DNA of 5,251 nt, taken from positions 1-5,251 of the forward strand of contig JAJTXO010000336.1 in NCBI GenBank assembly GCA_021463315.1, in the 5' to 3' direction. Origin of the DNA: Caldilineales bacterium (GTDB taxonomy: Bacteria > Chloroflexota > Anaerolineae > JAAEKA01). Both the position numbers and the translations under genes were made by a program. The notes beneath the pieces were generated by a model, which saw only the letters and a program-made list of their open reading frames with translations, was not told the DNA's origin and did no database searches. Shown in pieces: positions 1 to 5,251 of this stretch; the stretch's first letter is position 1, and every line of letters begins with the position of its first letter.

Positions 1-347
1 GGGACGCGCGCGCCGCAGGGAACCACCAGCGTCAGCGGCCCAGGCCAGAAGCGTTCGGCCAGAGCCAACAGCAGCGGCGTCGTCTCGATGTCCAACAGCG
101 CGAGCTGCCCCACCCCGGCCAGCAGCACCGGTATCGCCTTTTCCGGCGGACGGGCCTTGGCGCGATAGATGCGGGCCACGCTGGCTTCGTTCCACACCAG
201 CGCGCCCAGGCCATAGACGGTGTCGGTGGGAAAGGCCACCAGGCTGCCCTGGCGCAGCAGCGCGGCTGCCTGCTCCAACGCCTGAGGTCGACGGGCATCC
301 AGCAGGACGGTGGCGCCAGAGACTGGCCCTGGTGTGCTGCGCTTCAT
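1..347 (-). CDS. tsaC: L-threonylcarbamoyladenylate synthase, TsaC/Sua5 (YrdC) family, N-terminal part
   Basis: The enzyme makes threonylcarbamoyl-AMP from threonine, bicarbonate and ATP, the first step of t6A37 formation in ANN-decoding tRNAs, and acts in the cytosol. The 115 codons in the window carry clear YrdC-domain signatures: FPTDTVYGLG at residues 39-48, the basic substrate-binding stretch RAKARPPEKAIPVLLA at 62-77, and ERFWPGPLTLV at 98-108. ATG at 345-347 is chosen because an in-frame TGA lies two codons upstream; I see no strong Shine-Dalgarno sequence. The gene starts 40 nt after the prmC stop, in the conserved prfA-prmC-tsaC/sua5 order, and is probably co-transcribed. The frame stays open to the left edge, so the C-terminus is missing. 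It therefore cannot be told whether this is a short TsaC or a longer Sua5 with the extra C-terminal domain. The family call is firm; the symbol is less so. Confidence 0.93.
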   Translation of the reverse strand, partial: MKRSTPGPVSGATVLLDARRPQALEQAAALLRQGSLVAFPTDTVYGLGALVWNEASVARIYRAKARPPEKAIPVLLAGVGQLALLDIETTPLLLALAERFWPGPLTLVVPCGARV

Positions 348-387
348 GGAGTGTCAAAGGGGAGCAAACAACGGATCGCGCCGGGCG

Positions 388-1404
388 TCATGTCTGGATG
401 CGCACGATGCGCTCACGAAAGGCGTAGTCGGTCAACACCTCGATCATGGCCTCGGGGAAACTCTCTCGGGCCATGGTGGCCACCGCGCTGCCCTGGCTGG
501 CGCCCACCTCCAGCAGGAGCACGCCGCCCGGCCGCAGATGATCGGGCGCCTGCTGCAAGAGACGGCGAATGAAATCCAGCCCATCGGCGCCGCCCAGCAA
601 CGCCTGCGCCGGTTCGTAGTTGACGATATCCAGCGCCAGCCGGCTCCACTCGTTGGCCGCGACATAGGGCAAGTTAGCGGCGATCACATCCACCGGCTGC
701 GGCAGCGGGGCCAGCAGATCTCCGTGCAGGAACTGGATGCGCTCCTCCTGGCCGTGGCGCTGTGCGTTGGCGCGCGCCACATGCAGCGCGTCCAGTGAGA
801 TATCCACCGCGAACACCAAGGCGGATTCGCTGTTGGCAGCCACCGCCACGGCCACTGCGCCGCTGCCGGTGCCGATGTCGGCCACCAGGAAACCGTCGGG
901 CGCCAGCCGGCGGCCGTTGTGCTCAGTCCCGCGGGGCGCGTCGTATTGCAGGGCCACGTCCAGCACCATGTCAACCAGCAGCTCGGTCTCAGGCCGCGGA
1001 ATCAGCACCCGCTGGTCCACCAGCAGATCCAGGCCGTAGAAGGCCTTCTCGCCCACCAGATAGGCCACAGGCTCATCCTGGCAGCGCCGGATCACCAGCC
1101 GCTCGTAACGTTGGCGTTCATCCGCGGTCAGCAGGCGCTCTGGGTGGGCGTAGATCTGCGCGCGGGTGCAGCCCAACACGTGGCCCATGATGACTTCGCT
1201 GTCCAGCTTGGGCGATTCGACGCCGTTGCTGGTCAGGCGCTGCGTCGCGGCCACCAGCGCCAGCCCAACGGTCGCGCCTTCGGCCAACTGCCAGCGAAAG
1301 GTCTGGGCAGCCGGCCGGCCGGCCGGCGCCTGGCTGCGCAGTGGCTCTGGGGTGGAGCTGGCCGGGTTGCGGGTCTTAGCGGACGTCCACTGGTTGTTGT
1401 TCAT
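388..1404 (-). CDS. prmC: Peptide chain release factor N5-glutamine methyltransferase PrmC
   Basis: PrmC uses S-adenosylmethionine to methylate the glutamine of the GGQ motif in release factors RF1 and RF2, which improves peptide release. The 338-residue product has the family's N-terminal helical substrate-binding domain (about 45-125), RPETE at 137-141, the SAM-binding glycine loop DIGTGSG at 176-182, an acidic ribose-binding D201, and the active-site motif as NLPY at 244-247. EPAQALLGGADGLDFIRRLL follows at 264-283. NLPY replaces the usual NPPY; the catalytic Asn and the Pro-Tyr are kept. The protein is longer than the usual roughly 280 residues, because of a polar, low-complexity N-terminal extension (1-42) and a short insert at about 154-170. 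ATG 1404 has AAAGGAG 12 nt upstream. A TTG at codon 40 would remove the extension but lacks a visible ribosome-binding site. The gene lies 57 nt after prfA, which encodes its substrate, in one apparent transcription unit. Confidence 0.95.
   Translation of the reverse strand: MNNNQWTSAKTRNPASSTPEPLRSQAPAGRPAAQTFRWQLAEGATVGLALVAATQRLTSNGVESPKLDSEVIMGHVLGCTRAQIYAHPERLLTADERQRYERLVIRRCQDEPVAYLVGEKAFYGLDLLVDQRVLIPRPETELLVDMVLDVALQYDAPRGTEHNGRRLAPDGFLVADIGTGSGAVAVAVAANSESALVFAVDISLDALHVARANAQRHGQEERIQFLHGDLLAPLPQPVDVIAANLPYVAANEWSRLALDIVNYEPAQALLGGADGLDFIRRLLQQAPDHLRPGGVLLLEVGASQGSAVATMARESFPEAMIEVLTDYAFRERIVRIQT
1310..1327. repeat. Tetranucleotide CCGG tract, fully palindromic
   Basis: Four perfect tandem CCGG units (1311-1326) with flanking G1310 and C1327 form an 18-bp palindrome. 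It lies inside the prmC coding sequence, over codons 26-32, within the low-complexity N-terminal extension. A gain or loss of one 4-bp unit would shift the frame. This may be no more than a compositional accident in GC-rich DNA. Confidence 0.6.
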
Positions 1405-1416
1405 CAGGCCAAAACG

Positions 1417-1423
1417 CTCCTTT
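1417..1423 (-). promoter_or_regulatory. Ribosome binding site of prmC
   Basis: The minus strand reads AAAGGAG here, a good match to the anti-Shine-Dalgarno complement, with 12 nt between it and ATG 1404. That spacing is somewhat long. It is the clearest Shine-Dalgarno sequence in the window and supports keeping the N-terminal extension of PrmC. Confidence 0.6.
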
Positions 1424-1461
1424 GCGAATTCGGATCTGGTTGCATAGCCCTCCCACCGGGT

Positions 1462-2553
1462 TCAGTTGACGCCATTCGTTCCATCGCTCAGCCGCGCGAG
1501 CTTCTCGGCCTGCTCGGCCGCCATCAGCGACTCAACCAGCTCGTCCAGATCCCCCTCCATCACCGCGTCCAGCCGGTGCAAGGTCAGGCCGATGCGATGA
1601 TCGGTGACGCGATTCTGAGGGTAGTTGTAGGTGCGCACCTTCTCGCTGCGTTCACCGCTGCCCACCTGGCTGCGCCGCGCTTCGGTTTGTTCCTCCATCT
1701 GGCGTTCCATTTCCATGGCATACAGCCGCGCCCGCAGAATCTGCAGAGCCCGGGCGCGATTTTGGAGCTGCGATTTCTCATCCTGGCAGGAGATCACCAG
1801 ACCGGTGGGCAGATGCGTCAAGCGCACGGCGGAATCGGTGGTGTTGACACTCTGGCCGCCAGGGCCGCCGGCGCGAAAGACATCGATGCGAATGTCGTTG
1901 GGGCTGATCTCCACCTCCACCTCGCTCATCTCCGGCAGCACAGCCACCGTGGCCGTGGAGGTGTGAATTCTGCCCTGCGACTCGGTGACGGGAACGCGCT
2001 GGACGCGATGCACGCCGCTTTCATGCTTGAGACGCGAATAGGCGCCTGGGCCACGCACCGAGAAGATGACCTCCTTGAAGCCGCCGACGCCGGTCTCGTT
2101 TTGGCTCAACAGGTCGACCTTGTAGCGCTGCGCCTCGGCCCAGCGCGCGTACATGCGGTAGAGATCGGCCGCGAACAGGCCGGCCTCGTCGCCCCCCGTG
2201 CCGGCCCGGATCTCGACGATGACGTTCTTTTCGTCGGCCGGATCGCTGGGCAACAGCAGGAGCTGCAGGCTCTGTTGCAGAGTCGCGACGGCAAGCTCCA
2301 AGCGCTGAACTTCCTCGCGCGCCAGCTCAGCCATTTCCGGATCTTGCGCCTCTTCAGCCAGCAGGGCCTGAGCCTCTTCCATCTCCCGTTGGGCAGTCCT
2401 GAAGCGCCGGTGGGTGTCCACCAGATCCTCCAGCTCCGAGCGCTCTTTGGCCAGCCGCACCATCTGCTCGTAGTCCGTGGCGATCTGGGGGTCGGCCAGC
2501 AGTTCGCCGATATCGTTGAAACGTTTTTCTACGTTGAACAGGCTTTCAAACAT
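1462..2553 (-). CDS. prfA: Peptide chain release factor 1 (RF1)
   Basis: RF1 recognises UAA and UAG in the ribosomal A site and triggers hydrolysis of peptidyl-tRNA. The 363-residue product has the usual family length. It shows the N-terminal coiled domain (about 1-100), EIRAGTGGDEAGLFA at 114-128, the stop-codon-reading tripeptide PVT at 188-190 followed by ESQGRIHTST, and the catalytic GGQ at 232-234 in AGGPGGQSVNTTDSAVRLTH. The C-terminal NYPQNRVTDHRI lies at 310-321. The PxT tripeptide marks RF1; RF2 has SPF there. ATG 2553 is chosen because MFESLFNVEKRF aligns with the family's normal beginning. In-frame ATGs at 2580 and 2622 would add 9 or 23 unconserved residues. No strong Shine-Dalgarno sequence precedes any of the three. 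An apparent promoter lies upstream at 2682-2690, and prmC follows 57 nt downstream. Confidence 0.97.
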   Translation of the reverse strand: MFESLFNVEKRFNDIGELLADPQIATDYEQMVRLAKERSELEDLVDTHRRFRTAQREMEEAQALLAEEAQDPEMAELAREEVQRLELAVATLQQSLQLLLLPSDPADEKNVIVEIRAGTGGDEAGLFAADLYRMYARWAEAQRYKVDLLSQNETGVGGFKEVIFSVRGPGAYSRLKHESGVHRVQRVPVTESQGRIHTSTATVAVLPEMSEVEVEISPNDIRIDVFRAGGPGGQSVNTTDSAVRLTHLPTGLVISCQDEKSQLQNRARALQILRARLYAMEMERQMEEQTEARRSQVGSGERSEKVRTYNYPQNRVTDHRIGLTLHRLDAVMEGDLDELVESLMAAEQAEKLARLSDGTNGVN

Positions 2554-2650
2554 ACTTCTTGTTTCTCTAGACTCCGTCATCCAAGGCGACGAGTAAGCGC
2601 CGCCAAAGCACCAGGCGCCCATGCGCAGTTGCCGAGTAGGCTACACGTGT

Positions 2651-2674
2651 CAGCGGCTGCCGTGGCAGCCGCTG
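2651..2674 (-). repeat. Perfect 11-bp GC-rich inverted repeat at the predicted 5' end of the prfA transcript
   Basis: CAGCGGCTGCC (2651-2661) and GGCAGCCGCTG (2664-2674) are exact reverse complements separated by 2 nt, so an RNA would form about 10 bp closed by a tetraloop. An adjoining 8-bp palindrome, ACACGTGT, lies at 2643-2650. There is no T tract on the minus strand after it, so it is a poor intrinsic terminator for the TPR gene upstream. Its position just downstream of the -10 element at 2682-2690 places it at the start of a predicted 5' leader of about 120 nt. It could be a stabilising 5' stem, a regulatory leader structure or a dyad operator; the sequence does not decide. Confidence 0.7.
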
Positions 2675-2681
2675 CAAGACG

Positions 2682-2690
2682 ATTATACCA
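2682..2690 (-). promoter_or_regulatory. Extended -10 promoter for prfA-prmC-tsaC
   Basis: The minus strand reads TGGTATAAT, a perfect TATAAT hexamer with the TGn extension that compensates for a weak -35. At a 17-nt spacer the -35 position holds TTCCCG, which matches TTGACA at only three positions. The start site would fall near 2675, giving a 5' leader of about 120 nt before prfA ATG 2553. The element lies in an intergenic spacer that is more AT-rich than the flanking genes. This is a motif-based prediction with no expression evidence. Confidence 0.6.
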
Positions 2691-2731
2691 CAATCTGCAA
2701 ACCGCGGGAATACGTCTGAACGGCGATTGGC

Positions 2732-3697
2732 CTACGGTTGGGGGGTCGTCGGCGGCGCCATCTGCATGCGCTGCATCAGGGTGGCCATCTGCACGCGCGC
2801 GGTGGCCGTCAGCTCCGCGTTGTTCGCGGCCTCCGCCAGCATGGCCGCCTGCTCATACGCGGCCAGCGCCTCCTGAAGGCGGCCCGCGGCCTCGTAGGCG
2901 CCGCCTAAGGCCAACTGAGCTCGGGCCGAGGCCGGATCGAGCTCGGTGGCCGCGTGCAGGTCGGCCAGCGCCCGCTCTATCTGCTGCAATCTCAGAAAGG
3001 CCAGGCCGCGCTCGACACGGAAGGGGGCCTCGGCCCCCTGGAGCAGCTCCCGCGCCTGCTGCCAGGCCTGCTCGGCGGCGATGGCGTCGCCTTGGGCATC
3101 GGCCACCGCGCCGTACAGGATCAACAGACTGGGATCGTCGGGGACGGTCTGAATGGCTTGCTGCAAGAGCGGCCAACTGCCGGCCACATCGCCCCCCGCC
3201 AGCGCGGACTCGGCTGCCAGCCGCAGGCGATAGGCGGCGCGCGTGGCCGGGTCCGTGGGGAAGAGGCGCGCAATCACCAGAGACAGGAGGGCCAGCAGGA
3301 GGATGCCCGCGGCGAGCATGGCCGCGACCTGGCGCCGCTTGCTCCGCCGGCGCTCAGCCATGCGCTGATCGATCCACCACCACCAGCATTCTGCAGCGGG
3401 GCCGCGCGCCTGACGCGCGTCAACCAGGCGCTGTTGGCCCTGCCAAGCGCGCAGAATCTGCTGACCGCGGGCCAGCAGCCGCTCTTGCAGCCCCTGCCAA
3501 CGCGCGCGTTCGGCCCGCAGATCGGCGCCGGTCGCTTCGATCTGCGGCAGCAGCTCGGCGATCTGATCCAAGGCGTCGAAAAGCTCGGCCGCGCTGGCTG
3601 GGCCGGTCAGATTGATCAAGCCATCTTCGCAGCGCGCCAGGAGATGGCGCAGCTCGTCGGCCGGCGTGACGCGTTCAGTTTGAAGAGCAACAGCCAT
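2732..3697 (-). CDS. Membrane-anchored TPR-repeat protein of unknown function
   Basis: I do not recognise this 321-residue protein as a named family. Residues 1-100 are helical and charged. A run of four tryptophans (105-108) precedes a basic patch (RRRSKRR, 116-122). A single hydrophobic membrane segment follows at about 123-146. By the positive-inside rule, the N-terminal part would be cytoplasmic and the C-terminal part extracytoplasmic. The C-terminal part (about 154-295) contains roughly four TPR-like helix pairs, the clearest being 224-257 (RALADLHAATELDPAS) and 258-291 (GRLQEALAAYEQAAML). The tail is rich in Met, Gln and Pro. TPR arrays usually mediate protein contacts; no catalytic motif is visible. 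The gene starts 11 nt after the scpA stop, with an in-frame TGA two codons before ATG 3697, so it is very likely co-transcribed with scpA. It occupies the place where scpB is often found, but it shows no ScpB-like winged-helix features. Confidence 0.85.
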   Translation of the reverse strand: MAVALQTERVTPADELRHLLARCEDGLINLTGPASAAELFDALDQIAELLPQIEATGADLRAERARWQGLQERLLARGQQILRAWQGQQRLVDARQARGPAAECWWWWIDQRMAERRRSKRRQVAAMLAAGILLLALLSLVIARLFPTDPATRAAYRLRLAAESALAGGDVAGSWPLLQQAIQTVPDDPSLLILYGAVADAQGDAIAAEQAWQQARELLQGAEAPFRVERGLAFLRLQQIERALADLHAATELDPASARAQLALGGAYEAAGRLQEALAAYEQAAMLAEAANNAELTATARVQMATLMQRMQMAPPTTPQP

Positions 3698-3708
3698 GAT
3701 TCAATGAA

Positions 3709-4500
3709 CTACTCTGGGCTTGCAACCGTGGACGCTGGACTCGCCAGGCCAGGCTCCAGCATGATCTCGCCGAACAGCTCGCTCTGATGCGCGCGCAGCC
3801 GGCCGCGCTTGATCATCTCCAGCACCGCCCACAGGCTGACGACGATATCGATGCGGCCGCCTGCCTTGCCCACGACCCGCTGAAAGGAGACCTGCCGCGC
3901 TTGGGCCAGGAGCTGTTCGATCCATTCGATCTTCTCGCGGACGGTGATCTTGCGCTGCGTCACCACCACCCCCACCGGCTGGAGCTCGTCGTCGCTCTCC
4001 AGCACCCGCAGCAGGGCTGCCAGCAGATCATCCAGGCTGATGGCTTCCCAATCGATGCGGGTTTCCAGGACGGGGGGAGGCGCCACGCGCACATAGCCAT
4101 GACGCCCGCTCGCCTCCAGCTCGCGCAGGAAGCCGGCGGCTTGCTTGAACTTCTTGTACTCGCGCAGACGGCGGGCCAGCAGCTCCGCGGGATCATCGTC
4201 CTCCTCGTCGTCCACCACGGGTGGCCTGGGCAACAGCAGGCGCGATTTGATCAGCAGCAGCTTGGCGGCCACCACCAGGAAATCGGCGATCAGGTCGGCC
4301 TGCGCCTGGCCGATGGTTTGCAGATGCTCGACGAATTGATCGGCCACCAGCGCCAGCGAGATGGCTGTGATATCCAGTTCGTTTTTCTGAATCAGGTGCA
4401 GCAGCAGGTCCAGCGGGCCCTCGAACAGGGGCAGGCGCACCAGATAGATCTCCGGCAGCGCATCGGCCGCGGCGAGATCGGAGGCGACAGTGGGGTTCAA
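3709..4500 (-). CDS. scpA: Segregation and condensation protein ScpA (kleisin)
   Basis: ScpA is the kleisin subunit that, with ScpB, bridges the heads of the SMC dimer in chromosome compaction and segregation. The 263-residue product is of normal length. It has the N-terminal signature FEGPLDLLLHLI at 26-37, the helix DFLVVAAKLLLIKSRLLLP at 73-91, an acidic linker (DDEEDDDP, 97-104), and the C-terminal winged-helix region ending in LEMIKRGRLRAHQSELFGEI at 227-246. The start is TTG at 4498-4500; no in-frame ATG lies between it and the conserved core. An in-frame TAG at 4525-4527 bounds the frame upstream. GTG at codon 21 is the only other plausible start and would leave just five residues before FEGPLD. 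No strong Shine-Dalgarno sequence is visible. The TPR-protein gene follows 11 nt downstream. No scpB is in the window. Confidence 0.95.
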   Translation of the reverse strand: MNPTVASDLAAADALPEIYLVRLPLFEGPLDLLLHLIQKNELDITAISLALVADQFVEHLQTIGQAQADLIADFLVVAAKLLLIKSRLLLPRPPVVDDEEDDDPAELLARRLREYKKFKQAAGFLRELEASGRHGYVRVAPPPVLETRIDWEAISLDDLLAALLRVLESDDELQPVGVVVTQRKITVREKIEWIEQLLAQARQVSFQRVVGKAGGRIDIVVSLWAVLEMIKRGRLRAHQSELFGEIMLEPGLASPASTVASPE

Positions 4501-4521
4501 TACGACTCTCGTTTGCTTGGG

Positions 4522-4644
4522 ATGCTATTGGGTATCATCTCAATAGAGGGAGAAGACTTCCGAAGTCTTATGGACTGTGAGCTCGTTTTGAACAAACCTG
4601 CGCAGACTTCGGAAGTCTCGACTCCGGTTTTTTGAGATGATATG

Positions 4645-4650
<6 letters not shown>
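4522..4650. mobile_element. Candidate MITE-like insertion: inverted repeats flanked by 9-bp direct repeats
   Basis: ATGCTATTG occurs at 4522-4530 and again at 4642-4650 in direct orientation, around a 111-bp segment. That segment is bounded by an 11-bp perfect inverted repeat, TATCATCTCAA (4533-4543) and TTGAGATGATA (4632-4642). It looks more AT-rich than its surroundings and encodes nothing. The right direct repeat contains the amidase TAG stop (4645-4647). The left one contains the matching TAG (4525-4527), 24 nt before and in frame with the scpA start. Excising the segment plus one repeat would restore a tight amidase-scpA junction. Against a simple insertion, the inverted repeat does not end exactly at the direct repeats, and CTCAATAG (4539-4546) also pairs with CTATTGAG (4645-4652). 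A complex regulatory palindrome remains possible. Confidence 0.45.
4554..4618. repeat. Nested palindromic pair, 15-bp perfect inverted repeat
   Basis: AGACTTCCGAAGTCT (4554-4568) and AGACTTCGGAAGTCT (4604-4618) are exact reverse complements 35 nt apart. Each copy is also a near-perfect palindrome on its own, AGACTTC-N-GAAGTCT, and the left copy extends to 8-bp arms at 4553-4569. The region can therefore form either one long hairpin or two short ones, or present two dyad sites for a dimeric DNA-binding protein. It lies between the amidase stop and the scpA start, inside the 4522-4650 element. Dispersed copies elsewhere in the genome would make it a repeat family; one window cannot show this. 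Confidence 0.8.

Positions 4651-5251
<601 letters not shown>

Noticed and set aside
32..298. A minus-strand 88-codon frame at the left edge
   Set aside because: It is out of frame with the YrdC-domain reading frame at 1-347, which carries FPTDTVYGLG and FWPGPLTLV. The Arg/Trp/Cys-rich product is a shadow.
388..391. An ATGA start-stop overlap at the prmC end, suggesting a coupled downstream start
   Set aside because: The frame from that ATG runs only 15 codons to a TGA and is out of frame with the YrdC domain, whose start is ATG 347.
2554..2622. In-frame N-terminal extension of RF1 from ATG 2622 or ATG 2580
   Set aside because: The added residues do not match the RF1 family beginning, and MFESLFNVEKRF at 2553 does. 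Neither upstream ATG has a Shine-Dalgarno sequence. The region is more likely 5' leader.
919..3615. A plus-strand open frame of 898 codons crossing prmC, prfA and the TPR gene
   Set aside because: It is antisense to three well-supported genes, has an Arg/Pro/Gln/His-rich low-complexity translation with no recognisable domain, and runs across the intergenic promoter region. Codon bias in GC-rich genes opens such antisense frames.
4566..4600. A possible minus-strand promoter for scpA inside the element (TTGTTC ... CATAAG)
   Set aside because: It matches only three of six -35 and four of six -10 positions, which is no better than chance in AT-richer sequence.
4612..4633. A possible plus-strand intrinsic terminator: bulged stem followed by TTTTTT at 4628-4633
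   Set aside because: The stem is short, with a bulge and a tiny loop, and there is no plus-strand gene for it to terminate. On the minus strand, the direction of the genes, the tract is A-rich and precedes the hairpin.
3787..4635. A plus-strand open frame of 282 codons antisense to scpA
   Set aside because: The translation is Gln/His/Leu-rich with no motif, and it mirrors the coding frame of a clear scpA.

Overview
The window is GC-rich bacterial DNA in which every supportable gene lies on the minus strand, so transcription runs right to left. In transcription order: the 3' part of a secreted-type N-acetylmuramoyl-L-alanine amidase (4645-5251, cut by the right edge); a compact intergenic inverted-repeat element (about 4522-4650); scpA, a segregation/condensation protein (3709-4500); an unrecognised membrane-anchored TPR protein (2732-3697); a promoter-bearing spacer (2554-2731); prfA, peptide chain release factor 1 (1462-2553); prmC, the release-factor glutamine methyltransferase (388-1404); and the first 115 codons of a threonylcarbamoyl-AMP synthase of the TsaC/Sua5 (YrdC) family (1-347, cut by the left edge). 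No stretch longer than 300 bases lacks a gene. Long plus-strand open frames, one of nearly 900 codons, are antisense shadows of these genes.

The right half (amidase, scpA, TPR protein) deals with the cell envelope and chromosome. ScpA is the kleisin of the SMC-ScpA-ScpB complex, but its usual partner scpB does not follow it. A single-membrane-pass protein with extracytoplasmic TPR repeats sits there instead. The left half is a translation-quality cluster: RF1 terminates at UAA/UAG, PrmC methylates the GGQ glutamine of RF1, and TsaC/Sua5 begins t6A37 synthesis on ANN-decoding tRNAs. prfA-prmC-tsaC/sua5 is a widely conserved bacterial order. The cluster appears to have its own extended -10 promoter at 2682-2690, with a perfect 11-bp GC-rich hairpin starting almost at the predicted transcript 5' end.

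The most unusual feature is the 4522-4650 element. It has nested inverted repeats: an 11-bp outer pair and a 15-bp inner pair in which each copy is itself palindromic. A 9-bp direct repeat flanks it and carries the amidase stop codon. Deleting the element and one direct repeat would leave amidase and scpA 24 nt apart, as in an ordinary operon, which suggests a small MITE-like insertion.

Taxonomy is an inference. High GC, the NLPY rather than NPPY motif in PrmC, and an amidase with a cell-wall-binding-like tail fit Chloroflexota (Anaerolineae or relatives), but nothing here proves it.
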